A program made the translations under genes and the position numbers. This document shows, piece after piece, positions 41,510 to 49,924 of a DNA stretch of 64,000 bases (within the stretch, counting starts at the first letter, position 1; every line of letters begins with the position of its first letter). Origin of the DNA: Trebonia kvetii (GTDB lineage Bacteria > Actinomycetota > Actinomycetes > Streptosporangiales > Streptosporangiaceae); the NCBI RefSeq assembly GCF_007827045.1, contig NZ_RPFW01000003.1, positions 620,001-684,000 on the forward strand, in the 5' to 3' direction. The notes below the pieces were generated by a model, which worked only from the letters and a program-made list of their open reading frames with translations, was not told where the DNA came from and did not search any database.

Positions 41510-41527
41510 TTGTGATACGCTTCACAA
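41510..41527. promoter_or_regulatory. CRP/GlxR-type box upstream of the atp operon
   Basis: TTGTGATACGCTTCACAA matches TGTGA-N6-TCACA perfectly and is symmetric over 12 of its 18 bp. It is centred 40 bp before the atpI start. The A/T-rich segment just before it (41472-41510) repeats GTAAAGT and TTAAAGTC and may be the promoter. The family consensus is known for actinobacterial Crp/GlxR; that it binds here is an inference. Confidence 0.7.
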
Positions 41528-41557
41528 GCGTTCAGCTAACCCGCAGGAGCCAAGTCG

Positions 41558-41962
41558 ATGGGGACGCAGTATTCCCGCGTTGTGCGGTGGTCGGTGGCGA
41601 TGACCAGTGTGGTCGCCGCCGTCGCCGTCCTCATCTGCGCTGTCATCGGCGGTGCCAAGGGCGCCTATGGCGCGCTGATCGGCGTGGGCGTCGTCACGGT
41701 GTTCTTCGGGCTCAGCATCCTGGTGGTCGGCAGGGCCGCACGGATCAGTCCGGCGGCCATGATGGTGGCAGCGCTGGGCACCTTCCTCGTGAAGATGGTC
41801 GCCTTCGCGATCGTGCTCGTCGCCATCGGCCATTCCACCGCCTTCAACGGCCGGATGCTCGGGTTCACCGCGCTTGCCTGCATTCTCGCCTGGTCCGCAT
41901 CGCAGATCATCACGTCGATGCGGCTCAAGCTGCTCTATGTCGAGCCGGACGGGAAGAGCTGA
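41558..41962 (+). CDS. atpI: ATP synthase-associated membrane protein AtpI-like
   Basis: The 134-aa protein has four predicted helices (SVAMTSVVAAVAVLICAVI, GALIGVGVVTVFFGLSIL, MMVAALGTFLVKMVAFAIV, MLGFTALACILAWSAS). Its place as first gene of the ATP synthase operon matches AtpI-type proteins that aid assembly of the c-ring. Sequence conservation in this family is low, so the name rests mostly on position and topology. GCAGGAG precedes ATG 41558. Confidence 0.82.
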   Translation: MGTQYSRVVRWSVAMTSVVAAVAVLICAVIGGAKGAYGALIGVGVVTVFFGLSILVVGRAARISPAAMMVAALGTFLVKMVAFAIVLVAIGHSTAFNGRMLGFTALACILAWSASQIITSMRLKLLYVEPDGKS

Positions 41963-41969
41963 GGACATC

Positions 41970-42266
41970 GTGATCACTGGGATGCGCAGCTCGCGACGGC
42001 CGGACAGGGCCGCCGCGCTCGGGCGGCTGACCGACCGGGCCGGTGAGCACATCACCGCGGGCACCGGCTGGAACGTCTTCAGCTACCTGATCGCCGGCAT
42101 GCTCTGCTACGGCGGCATCGGCTGGCTGATCAGCCACTTTACGCATATTTCACTGTTTTTCCCGATCGGCATGCTGGTCGGGCTCGCGATCTCGGTCGGC
42201 TGGATCATCTACCGGTACGGCAGGCCATTCGAGCAGGGGAACCCCCCGAAGGGAGATGATCGGTGA
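41970..42266 (+). CDS. AtpZ/AtpI-like two-helix membrane protein
   Basis: The ~98-aa protein has a basic N-terminus, two helices (NVFSYLIAGMLCYGGIGWLI and FFPIGMLVGLAISVGWIIY) and a short charged tail. This is the AtpZ-type layout found before atpB in actinomycetes. GTG 41970 follows GAGGA at good spacing; ATG 41982 is an alternative. Its stop overlaps atpB by 4 bp. Confidence 0.8.
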   Translation: MITGMRSSRRPDRAAALGRLTDRAGEHITAGTGWNVFSYLIAGMLCYGGIGWLISHFTHISLFFPIGMLVGLAISVGWIIYRYGRPFEQGNPPKGDDR

Positions 42267-43063
42267 CCGGACACCTCGCGGCCGCCGCGGGAGGCTGCCA
42301 CATTTTCACCGGGTGCGGCTATCCCGCGCCCGGCCTGGACAGTTTCGATTTCGCGCCGCTGTTCACCATCGGCTCGTTCAACTTCACCAAGCCCATGCTG
42401 CTGGCGATTCTGTCCGCGCTCGCGGTGATCGTGTTCTTCTGGGCGGCGTTCGCCAAGCCGAAGCTGATCCCGGGCCGGACACAATCGCTGGGCGAGATGG
42501 GCCTGCTCGCGGTGCGGGACCAGATCCTGCGCCCGGCGCTTGGCAAGAAGGGCGACACGTACCTGCCCTTCATCATCTCGCTGTTTTTCTACATCCTGGT
42601 CTGCAACCTGATGGAGCTGATACCGCTCCTTCAGTTCCCGGTGATGGCACGCATCGGCTTCGTGTGGCCGCTCGTCTTCATGATGTACGGGCTCTACTGG
42701 TACCTGGGCTTCAAGGCCAAGGGCTTCTTCGGCTACTTCAGGTCCTGGGTACCCGCGGCCCCGTGGCCGATCCTGATCATCCTGATCCCGGTCGAGATCC
42801 TGAAGTACGTCGTCGTCCAGCCGTTCACCCTGGGCGTCCGGCTCTTCGCGAACATGTTCGCCGGCCACCTGCTGCTGAGCATTTTCATGGTCGCGACCTG
42901 GTACCTGGCGAGCTTCTCGATCGGCCTGCTGTACGCCGCCGGCTCGCTGTTCATGGTGTTCTTCGTCTTCCTGCTCGAGCTTCTTGTCGACCTCCTGCAG
43001 GCGTTCATCTTCACGACGCTGATCTCCACCTACATCGCAGACTCGCTGGAGCACCAGCACTGA
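42263..43063 (+). CDS. atpB: ATP synthase Fo subunit a
   Basis: The 266-aa membrane subunit forms the proton half-channels. The essential arginine lies in PFTLGVRLFANMFAGH near residue 193, and the helical segments LLEVFFVFLLELLVDLLQAF-type end with FTTLISTYIADSLEH. GTG 42263 overlaps the previous stop by 4 bp. Confidence 0.96.
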   Translation: MTGHLAAAAGGCHIFTGCGYPAPGLDSFDFAPLFTIGSFNFTKPMLLAILSALAVIVFFWAAFAKPKLIPGRTQSLGEMGLLAVRDQILRPALGKKGDTYLPFIISLFFYILVCNLMELIPLLQFPVMARIGFVWPLVFMMYGLYWYLGFKAKGFFGYFRSWVPAAPWPILIILIPVEILKYVVVQPFTLGVRLFANMFAGHLLLSIFMVATWYLASFSIGLLYAAGSLFMVFFVFLLELLVDLLQAFIFTTLISTYIADSLEHQH

Positions 43064-43121
43064 GCCCGGCAGGCTCACCACCTGACCACCCTTAGCCAGC
43101 ACGTTTTACCAGCTAGCCAGC

Positions 43122-43140
43122 CCGGCGGCGCGACCGCCGG
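43122..43140 (+). promoter_or_regulatory. Hairpin 23 bp before atpE
   Basis: CCGGCGG and CCGCCGG form a 7-bp stem with loop CGCGA in the 99-bp atpB-atpE gap, just before the AAAGGAAG ribosome site. Such elements can raise c-subunit output relative to other subunits by mRNA processing or translation; function here is inferred. Confidence 0.45.
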
Positions 43141-43162
43141 ACCGACCGCAAAGGAAGAAAGA

Positions 43163-43417
43163 ATGTCAGCTCTCGCCGCTATCGCCGCAAGCAGCCCGCA
43201 GATCCTGAGCATCAACATCGGCGCCGTCGGCTACGGCCTCGCGGCCATCGGCCCGGGCGTCGGCATCGGCTTGGTCTTCGGTCACGCGATCGAGGCCATG
43301 GCGCGGCAGCCGGAAGCCTCCGGCCGTATCTCGCTGTACATGTGGATCGGCTTCGCGCTGACCGAGGCGCTCGCGCTCATCGGCCTCGTCGCGCCGTTCA
43401 TCTTCAAGTACAGCTGA
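43163..43417 (+). CDS. atpE: ATP synthase Fo subunit c
   Basis: The 84-aa proteolipid has two helices, the glycine-rich packing motif GPGVGIGLVFG, the polar loop ARQPE at about 47-51 and the proton-binding Glu68 in WIGFALTEALALIG. The N-terminus has a short hydrophobic extension (SALAAIAASSPQ). AAAGGAAG precedes ATG 43163. Confidence 0.98.
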   Translation: MSALAAIAASSPQILSINIGAVGYGLAAIGPGVGIGLVFGHAIEAMARQPEASGRISLYMWIGFALTEALALIGLVAPFIFKYS

Positions 43418-43457
43418 TCCAGGTACCACTTGGCCTTTAGAAGGAAGTGAGTACCTG

Positions 43458-43991
43458 ATGGGCATTCTCGCTGCATCGCAGCAGAACCCGCTGCTGCCGT
43501 CCTGGCCCGAGTTCATCATCGGGACAATTGTTTTCATCATCGTGTTCGGCATCCTCGGCAAGATGCTCCTGCCGCGGATCCTGAAGACGCTCGCCGAGCG
43601 CGAGGACCAGATCGAGGGCGGCCTCAACCGTGCCGACGAGGCGCAGGCCGAGGCGGCCGCGGTGCTGCAGCAGTACCGCGCGCAACTCGAGGACGCCAAG
43701 CACGAGGCTTCGCGGCTCCGTGAGGAAGCCCGTGAGCAGGGCGCGCAGATCATCGCCGAGATGCGCGAGCGCGCCGAGGCGGAGGCGCGCCGGATCACCG
43801 AGGCCGCGCAGTCGCAGATCGAGGCGGAGCGGCAGCAGGCGCTGACCTCGCTGCGTGCCGAGGTCGGCACGCTGGCGACCGAGCTTGCCAGCCGCATCGT
43901 CGGCGAGTCGCTCACCGACCACGCACGGCAGTCGCGGATGGTCGACCGGTTCCTCGACGGTCTCGAGGCGCCGTCAGGGGCAGCACAGTAA
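43458..43991 (+). CDS. atpF: ATP synthase Fo subunit b
   Basis: The 177-aa peripheral stalk subunit has one N-terminal membrane helix (FIIGTIVFIIVFGILGKML) followed by a long charged helix for coiled-coil dimerisation (EAQAEAAAVLQQYRAQLEDA). AGAAGGAAG precedes ATG 43458. Its stop overlaps the atpH start (TAATG). Confidence 0.96.
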   Translation: MGILAASQQNPLLPSWPEFIIGTIVFIIVFGILGKMLLPRILKTLAEREDQIEGGLNRADEAQAEAAAVLQQYRAQLEDAKHEASRLREEAREQGAQIIAEMRERAEAEARRITEAAQSQIEAERQQALTSLRAEVGTLATELASRIVGESLTDHARQSRMVDRFLDGLEAPSGAAQ

Positions 43992-44800
43992 TGCGCGGCG
44001 CCAGCAGGGCGTCCTACGCCGAGCTCCGTGACCGGCTTGTCGCGCTCGCTCCCGACCCGGTGACCGCGCAGCAGATCGGCGACGAGCTGTTCGCCGTCGT
44101 CCGGCTGCTGGACGCGGAGCACGGGCTGCGCCGGGCACTGGCGGACGCGACCAAGCCGTCGGCGGAGAAGTCCGCGGTGGTCAGGCGGCTGCTGACCGGC
44201 AAGGTGTCGCGGGCGTCCGAGGACCTGGTCGCCGACGCCGCCGCGGCGCGCTGGGCGACGTCCGGCGACTTCGCCGACGCGCTCGAGCAGCTCGCCATGG
44301 AGGCGCTCACGCTTGCCGCGCAGTACGCCGGCACGCTTGACGACCTCGAGGACGACCTGTTCCGGTTCGGCCGCGTGGTCTCCGGTCAGCCGGGGCTGCG
44401 CGGGGCGCTGATCGGGCCCGCCCCGACCGCGGCGAAGTCGAACCTGCTGGCCAACCTGCTGTCACAGAAGGTCAGCGGGCCATCGCTGAGCCTGATAACC
44501 CAGGCGCTCACCCACCCGCGCGGCCGCTCCCCGCAGGCGGTGCTCGACCTGGCGGCCGGCATCGCCGCGCACCGTCGCGAGCAGCTCGTCGCGGTGGTCC
44601 GGGTCGCCACCGAGCTGTCTGCCGCGCAGCGGCAGCGGCTCCTGGCGGCGCTTACCGAGGCGTACGGCCAGGGAATTCACCTGAATGTGGTGCACGATCC
44701 GACGGTTGTCGGTGGTGTGTCCGTCCAGATCGGTGATGAGCTGATTGACGGGACGGCGGCCAGCCGTCTCGCCGCAGTCCGCCGGAGACTCGCGGGCTGA
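43991..44800 (+). CDS. atpH: ATP synthase F1 subunit delta
   Basis: The 269-aa subunit attaches the peripheral stalk to the F1 head. It has a longer N-terminal half than the E. coli protein, as usual in actinobacteria, and the conserved C-terminal signature VVHDPTVVGGVSVQIGDELI and DGTAASRLAAVRRRL. ATG 43991 overlaps the atpF stop by 1 bp. The 119-bp gap to atpA holds a long inverted repeat. Confidence 0.95.
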   Translation: MRGASRASYAELRDRLVALAPDPVTAQQIGDELFAVVRLLDAEHGLRRALADATKPSAEKSAVVRRLLTGKVSRASEDLVADAAAARWATSGDFADALEQLAMEALTLAAQYAGTLDDLEDDLFRFGRVVSGQPGLRGALIGPAPTAAKSNLLANLLSQKVSGPSLSLITQALTHPRGRSPQAVLDLAAGIAAHRREQLVAVVRVATELSAAQRQRLLAALTEAYGQGIHLNVVHDPTVVGGVSVQIGDELIDGTAASRLAAVRRRLAG

Positions 44801-44804
44801 CGAC

Positions 44805-44872
44805 CGAACCTTATTCTTTTTGCCAAGCCCGCAAGGTTAACCGGACAGAACGATCAAAAAGAATAAGGTTCG
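44805..44872. repeat. AT-rich 18-bp inverted repeat between atpH and atpA
   Basis: CGAACCTTATTCTTTTTG and CAAAAAGAATAAGGTTCG are perfect complements separated by 32 nt. The arms are A/T-rich in a GC-rich operon. As RNA it would be a long hairpin with a T run and could end or slow transcription between the Fo and F1 genes; as DNA it could be a regulator site or the trace of a small mobile element. No direct repeat flanks it. Confidence 0.9.
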
Positions 44873-44919
44873 CGTTCCCCGTAAACCGCGACTTATATTT
44901 CACGAACGGAATGAGGAAG

Positions 44920-46578
44920 ATGGCGGAGCTGACAATCCGGCCGGATGAGATCCGCGAAGCGCTGGCACGGTTCGTCGAGGAGTACGAGCCAAGCGGCGTC
45001 GCGCGCGAAGAGGTCGGCACGGTCGTCGAATGTGGCGACGGCATCGCGCGTGTCGAGGGCCTGCCCTCGGCCATGGCGAACGAGCTTCTTGAGTTTGAGA
45101 ACGGCGTCCGCGGCATCGCGCTGAACCTCGATGTGCGCGAGATCGGCGTCGTCATCCTCGGCGAGTACTCGGGCATCGAGGAGGGCCAGCGGGTCAAGCG
45201 AACCGGGGAGATCCTGTCTGTCCCGGTCGGCGACGCGTTCCTCGGCCGCATGGTCGGCGCGCTCGGTGAGCCGCTCGACGGCCTCGGTCCGATCGAGAGC
45301 ACCACGGAACGCGCCCTGGAAATCCAGGCGCCCACGGTGGTCCAGCGGCAGCCGGTGTCCGAGCCGATGCAGACCGGCATCAAGGCCATCGACGCGATGA
45401 CGCCGATCGGCCGCGGCCAGCGGCAGCTGATCATTGGTGACCGGCAGACCGGCAAGACCGCGATCGCGATCGACACGATCATCAACCAGAAGGCCAACTG
45501 GGAGTCGGGCGACCCGACCAGGCAGGTGCGCTGCGTCTACGTCGCGATCGGCCAGAAGGGCTCGACGATCGCCGGCCTGCGGCAGTCCCTTGAGGAGGCC
45601 GGCGCGCTCGAGTACACCACGATCGTGGCCGCGCCCGCGTCCGACCCGGCCGGCTACAAGTACATCGCCCCCTACACCGGCAGTGCCATCGGCCAGCACT
45701 GGATGTACGGCGGCAAGCACGTCCTGATCATCTTCGACGACCTGTCGAAGCAGGCCGAGGCCTACCGCGCCATCTCGCTGCTGCTGCGCCGCCCGCCGGG
45801 CCGCGAGGCGTACCCGGGTGACGTCTTCTACCTGCACTCGCGCCTCCTCGAGCGCTGCGCGAAGCTGTCGGACGAGCTCGGCGCCGGCTCGATGACCGGA
45901 CTGCCGATCGTCGAGACCAAGGCCAACGACATCTCGGCCTACATCCCGACCAACGTCATCTCCATCACCGACGGGCAGATCTTCCTCGAGACGGACCTGT
46001 TCAACTCCGGTGTCCGCCCGGCCATCAACGTCGGCCTGTCGGTCTCCCGAGTCGGCGGCGCCGCCCAGATCAAGGCGATGAAGCGGGTCGCGGGCCAGCT
46101 CAAGCTTTCGCTCTCGCAGTTCCGTGACCTGGAGGCGTTCGCGGCGTTCGCGTCCGACCTGGACGCGGCGTCCCGCGCCCAGCTCGAGCGCGGCGCGCGG
46201 CTGGTCGAGCTGCTCAAGCAGCCGCAGTACTCGCCGTCCCCGGTCGAGGAGCAGGTCGTGTCGATCTGGGCGGGCACCACCGGCCAGCTCGACGACGTGC
46301 CCGTCGAGGACATCAAGCGGTTCGAGTCCGAGTTCCTCGACGACCTGCGCCGCAGTAACGCCGGGCTGCTCACGTCGATCAGGGAGACCAAGAACCTGAC
46401 CGACGACGACATTACCGTGCTCAAGGACGCGATCGACCGGTTCCGCCGCACCTTCGAGGTGACCGGCGGGAAGCTGCTCGTCGCCGACGAGGACGAGGTC
46501 CCCGAGCTCACCGAGGGCGAGGTCGGCCAGGAATCCGTCGCCGTCTACGCACCGCCGGCCCCGGCCGAAGGGGAGTAG
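44920..46578 (+). CDS. atpA: ATP synthase F1 subunit alpha
   Basis: The 552-aa regulatory nucleotide-binding subunit starts MAELTIRPDE at ATG 44920, as in other actinobacterial orthologues, although the frame has another ATG at 44911. Walker A GDRQTGKT is near residue 173, Walker B is in HVLIIFDDLSKQ, and NVISITDGQIFLETDLFNSG is the family signature region. The C-terminal ~40 residues are acidic and longer than in E. coli, a feature of mycobacterial and related alpha subunits. Confidence 0.97.
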   Translation: MAELTIRPDEIREALARFVEEYEPSGVAREEVGTVVECGDGIARVEGLPSAMANELLEFENGVRGIALNLDVREIGVVILGEYSGIEEGQRVKRTGEILSVPVGDAFLGRMVGALGEPLDGLGPIESTTERALEIQAPTVVQRQPVSEPMQTGIKAIDAMTPIGRGQRQLIIGDRQTGKTAIAIDTIINQKANWESGDPTRQVRCVYVAIGQKGSTIAGLRQSLEEAGALEYTTIVAAPASDPAGYKYIAPYTGSAIGQHWMYGGKHVLIIFDDLSKQAEAYRAISLLLRRPPGREAYPGDVFYLHSRLLERCAKLSDELGAGSMTGLPIVETKANDISAYIPTNVISITDGQIFLETDLFNSGVRPAINVGLSVSRVGGAAQIKAMKRVAGQLKLSLSQFRDLEAFAAFASDLDAASRAQLERGARLVELLKQPQYSPSPVEEQVVSIWAGTTGQLDDVPVEDIKRFESEFLDDLRRSNAGLLTSIRETKNLTDDDITVLKDAIDRFRRTFEVTGGKLLVADEDEVPELTEGEVGQESVAVYAPPAPAEGE

Positions 46579-46586
46579 ACAGCGCC

Positions 46587-47498
46587 ATGGGAGCACAGCT
46601 TCGCGCGGTCCGGGCGCGGATCAGGGCGGTCAAGTCGATCGCCAAGATCACCCGCGCCCAGGAGCTGATCGCGTCGTCGCGGATCGTCAGGGCGCAGCAG
46701 CGCACGCGCGCGGCAGAGCCGTACGCGCGCGAGCTCACCCTGGCGGTCGAGGCGGTGGTGAGCAGGTCGACCAACGTCACTCACCCCATGATCACCGAAC
46801 CGCAGAGCATGAAGCGGGCCGCGGTGCTCATCCTCACCAGCGACGGCGGGTTCTGCGGCGCATTCAACGCCAACACGCTGCGCGAAGCCAGCAGGCTCCG
46901 GCAGCGCAACACCGACGACGGCGTCGTCACGCTCAACTACGTCGCGGGGCGTAAGGGCATCGGCTGGCACCGCTTCCGCGAGCTGCCGCTTGAGGCCGAG
47001 TGGAGCGGGTTCTCCGCCCAGCCGACCTACGCGGCCGCTGAGCGGATCGCCTCCGCGCTGCTCGACGCGTTCGAGCTGGACACCGCGGACGGCGGCGTGG
47101 ACGAGATCTACCTGGTCTCCACCGAATTCGTCTCGATGCTGACGCAGCGGCCGGCGGTTCGCCGTCTGCTGCCGATGCAGATCGAGGAGAAGGAGGGGGA
47201 GCGGCCGGGCGGCGCGCTACCGTCGTATGAGTTCGAGCCTTCCCCCGACGTGGTGCTCGACGCCCTGCTGCCGCAGTACGTGGCAAGCCGGATCTACTAC
47301 GCCATGCTTGAGGCGGCGGCCTCCGAGCTCGCCGCACGGCGGCGGGCCATGAAGGCCGCCACGGACAACGCGAACGACCTCATCGACCGGCTCACCCGGG
47401 AAGCGAACAATGCCCGGCAGGCCGAGATCACCCAGGAAATCAGCGAAATCGTCGGCGGAGCGAACGCGCTCGCTGAGACGAACGCAGGGAGTGAATAA
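46587..47498 (+). CDS. atpG: ATP synthase F1 subunit gamma
   Basis: The 303-aa central stalk subunit begins with the long helix MGAQLRAVRARIRAVKSIAK and ends with the matching C-terminal helix (RRRAMKAATDNANDLIDRLT). ILTSDGGFCGAFNANTLREA is a family signature. A short insertion EEKEGERPGGALPSYEFE near 200 is of the actinobacterial gamma-loop type. It overlaps atpD by 1 bp. Confidence 0.96.
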   Translation: MGAQLRAVRARIRAVKSIAKITRAQELIASSRIVRAQQRTRAAEPYARELTLAVEAVVSRSTNVTHPMITEPQSMKRAAVLILTSDGGFCGAFNANTLREASRLRQRNTDDGVVTLNYVAGRKGIGWHRFRELPLEAEWSGFSAQPTYAAAERIASALLDAFELDTADGGVDEIYLVSTEFVSMLTQRPAVRRLLPMQIEEKEGERPGGALPSYEFEPSPDVVLDALLPQYVASRIYYAMLEAAASELAARRRAMKAATDNANDLIDRLTREANNARQAEITQEISEIVGGANALAETNAGSE

Positions 47499-48946
47499 TG
47501 ACCGCGCCAGTAAATGACCTAGCAGAAAACGAGACCGCGACCGGGACTGGTCGCGTCGCCCGGGTCATCGGCCCGGTCGTCGACGTGGAGTTCCCGGCCG
47601 AGGCGATGCCGGAGATCTACTTCGCGCTGCACGTCGACGTCACCTACGGCGGCGAGACCAAGACCCTTACCCTCGAGGTCGAGCAGCACATCGGCGACAA
47701 CATGGTGCGCGCGATCTCGATGCAGCCGACCGACGGCCTGGTCCGCGGCGCCGAGGTGGTCTCCACCGGCTCCCCGATCACGGTGCCGGTGGGCGACGTC
47801 TCCAAGGGGCACGTGTTCAACGCGCTCGGCGAGCCGCTCGACGTGCCCGCCTCCTCGCTTAAGGTCACCGAGCGCTGGCCGATCCACCGCCTGGCCCCGC
47901 CGCTCGACCAGCTCGAGTCCAAAACGGAGATGTTCGTCACCGGTATCAAGGTCCTCGACCTGCTCACCCCGTACGTGCGCGGTGGCAAGATCGGCCTGTT
48001 CGGCGGCGCCGGCGTCGGCAAGACGGTGCTCATCCAGGAGATGATCCGCCGTGTCGCGCAGAACTTCGGCGGCGTCTCCTGCTTCGCGGGCGTCGGCGAG
48101 CGGACCCGTGAGGGCAACGACCTGTTCCTTGAGATGACCGAGTCCGGCGTCATCAAGGACACCGCGCTGGTCTTCGGCCAGATGGACGAGCCGCCGGGCA
48201 CCCGGCTGCGGGTCGCGCTGTCCGCCCTGACGATGGCGGAATACTTCCGCGACGTGCAGAAGCAGGACGTGCTGCTGTTCATCGACAACATCTTCCGGTT
48301 CACCCAGGCGGGCTCCGAGGTCTCCACGCTGCTCGGCCGCATGCCGTCCGCGGTGGGTTACCAGCCCACCCTGGCCGACGAGATGGGCCAGCTCCAGGAG
48401 CGGATCACCTCCACCCGCGGTCACTCGATCACCTCCATGCAGGCGATCTACGTGCCCGCGGACGACATCACCGACCCGGCCCCGCACACGGTGTTCGCGC
48501 ACCTCGACGCCACCACGGTGCTGTCGCGGGCGATCACGGAGAAGGGCATCTACCCGGCCGTGGACCCGCTGGACTCCACCTCCCGGATCCTGGACGCCAA
48601 GTACATCGGCCAGACGCACTACGACGTCGCCCGGACCGTGCAGTCGATCCTGCAGCGCTACAAGGAACTCCAGGACATCATCGCGATCCTCGGCATCGAC
48701 GAGCTGTCCCAGGAAGACCAGATCACCGTGCAGCGCGCGCGGCGCATCGAGCGCTTCCTGTCGCACCCGATGTACGTGGCCGAGCAGTTCACCGGCCAGC
48801 CCGGCGCGTTCGTCCCGCTCGAGGAGACCATCTCCTCGTTCAAGGCGATCTGCGAGGGCAAGTACGACCACGTTCCCGAGCAGGCGTTCTTCATGTGCGG
48901 CGGCATCGAGGATGTCGAGCGCAAGGCCAAGGAACTGGAGCGCTAG
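47498..48946 (+). CDS. atpD: ATP synthase F1 subunit beta
   Basis: The 482-aa catalytic subunit has Walker A GGAGVGKT near residue 169, the catalytic Glu in FAGVGERTREGNDLF, Walker B in VLLFIDNIFRFTQAGSEVS, the DELSEED-equivalent DELSQED near 408 and the C-terminal helix region. ATG 47498 overlaps the gamma stop (TAATG), and the stop overlaps the atpC GTG. Confidence 0.98.
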   Translation: MTAPVNDLAENETATGTGRVARVIGPVVDVEFPAEAMPEIYFALHVDVTYGGETKTLTLEVEQHIGDNMVRAISMQPTDGLVRGAEVVSTGSPITVPVGDVSKGHVFNALGEPLDVPASSLKVTERWPIHRLAPPLDQLESKTEMFVTGIKVLDLLTPYVRGGKIGLFGGAGVGKTVLIQEMIRRVAQNFGGVSCFAGVGERTREGNDLFLEMTESGVIKDTALVFGQMDEPPGTRLRVALSALTMAEYFRDVQKQDVLLFIDNIFRFTQAGSEVSTLLGRMPSAVGYQPTLADEMGQLQERITSTRGHSITSMQAIYVPADDITDPAPHTVFAHLDATTVLSRAITEKGIYPAVDPLDSTSRILDAKYIGQTHYDVARTVQSILQRYKELQDIIAILGIDELSQEDQITVQRARRIERFLSHPMYVAEQFTGQPGAFVPLEETISSFKAICEGKYDHVPEQAFFMCGGIEDVERKAKELER

Positions 48947-49359
48947 TGGCCACACTGCACGTCGAGCTGCTGATGCCGGACCGGTCTCTCTGGTCCGGCG
49001 AGGCAGGCATGGTCATCGCGAAGACCATTGACGGCGACATCGGCATCATGCCGGGGCACTCGCCGGTGTTCGGCATCCTGTCCCCCGGCAGCCTGGTCAG
49101 GATCCGCGAGGTGCCCGGGGATGACAGCCCGGGCGACGCGGTCCGCGCCGCGGTCAGGGACGGGTTCCTGTCCGTGACCAACGACCGGGTGTCGATCCTC
49201 ACGTCGACCGGCCAGATCGCGGCCGACGTGGACGTCCCGGCGGCGAGGTCCGACCTGGACAGCGCCACTAACGCGGCCGGCGCGGCTGCGGCGGTGGAGG
49301 AGTCGGTGGACGTCAGGTACGCGCGCGCCCTGCTGCGCGCCGCGGACCAGCAGGCCTGA
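48946..49359 (+). CDS. atpC: ATP synthase F1 subunit epsilon
   Basis: The 137-aa subunit starts at GTG 48946, which overlaps the atpD stop, after GGAG. It has the beta-sandwich (LHVELLMPDRSLWSGEAGM, DGDIGIMPGHSPVFGILSPG) and a shortened C-terminal helix (DVRYARALLRAADQQ). It couples rotation to catalysis and can inhibit hydrolysis. Confidence 0.95.
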   Translation: MATLHVELLMPDRSLWSGEAGMVIAKTIDGDIGIMPGHSPVFGILSPGSLVRIREVPGDDSPGDAVRAAVRDGFLSVTNDRVSILTSTGQIAADVDVPAARSDLDSATNAAGAAAAVEESVDVRYARALLRAADQQA

Positions 49360-49379
49360 CGGGCCGGCGGGGCGGCTAG

Positions 49380-49922
49380 GTGGGGAGAGCGATCACGGAC
49401 GCGGTATGGATCTTCGCCGCCGTCCTCGCGCTCCTCGTCATCGCCGCCGCCGTCCTCGCCTCCCGCCGCTACTTGCTTGAGCGCACCGGCGGGACCGTGG
49501 AGTGCGCCGTGCGTCAGCCAGCGGAAAGCGGCACCTGGCGCCTTGGCGTGCTCTCTTACCAGAACGACGCGCTGTGCTGGTACGGCGCGCTGGGCGTGTT
49601 GCTGCGCCCGGAGCACATCTACACCAGGCGCGCGCTCAGCGTGGTGTCGCGCCGGGCCGCGCTCCCGTCGGAGGCGGTCGTACTCGGGGCGGACCGGATC
49701 GTGGTGGAACTTGCCACCGGGGCCGGGGCAGGCGGACCGGGCTTGCCCCCTGGCGGGGGCGCGCAGCGCGTCGAGCTCGCCATGACGGAGCAGGCCCTGA
49801 CCGGCTTCCTCGCCTGGATCGAGGCCGCACCGCCCGGCTCGCACCTCGGCGAGATCTTAAGCCCCCATGGGCGTTCAGCGAGGGCCAGCGACCGCCGCAC
49901 AGGGTCGGCGCATGCCGCATAA
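49380..49922 (+). CDS. DUF2550 family membrane-anchored protein
   Basis: The 180-aa protein starts at GTG 49380, 20 bp after atpC. One N-terminal helix (WIFAAVLALLVIAAAVLAS) is followed by a soluble beta domain (WRLGVLSYQNDALCWYGALG, TRRALSVVSRRAALPSEAVV) known as DUF2550, which follows atpC in many actinomycetes. Function is unknown; it may belong to the ATP synthase transcript. Its stop is 2 bp from that of the convergent adenosyltransferase gene. Confidence 0.88.
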   Translation: MGRAITDAVWIFAAVLALLVIAAAVLASRRYLLERTGGTVECAVRQPAESGTWRLGVLSYQNDALCWYGALGVLLRPEHIYTRRALSVVSRRAALPSEAVVLGADRIVVELATGAGAGGPGLPPGGGAQRVELAMTEQALTGFLAWIEAAPPGSHLGEILSPHGRSARASDRRTGSAHAA

Positions 49923-49924
49923 GG

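Noticed and set aside
44805..44872. Insertion sequence or MITE between atpH and atpA
   Set aside because: There is no transposase, no target-site duplication and the whole unit is only 68 bp, so it is reported as an inverted repeat only.
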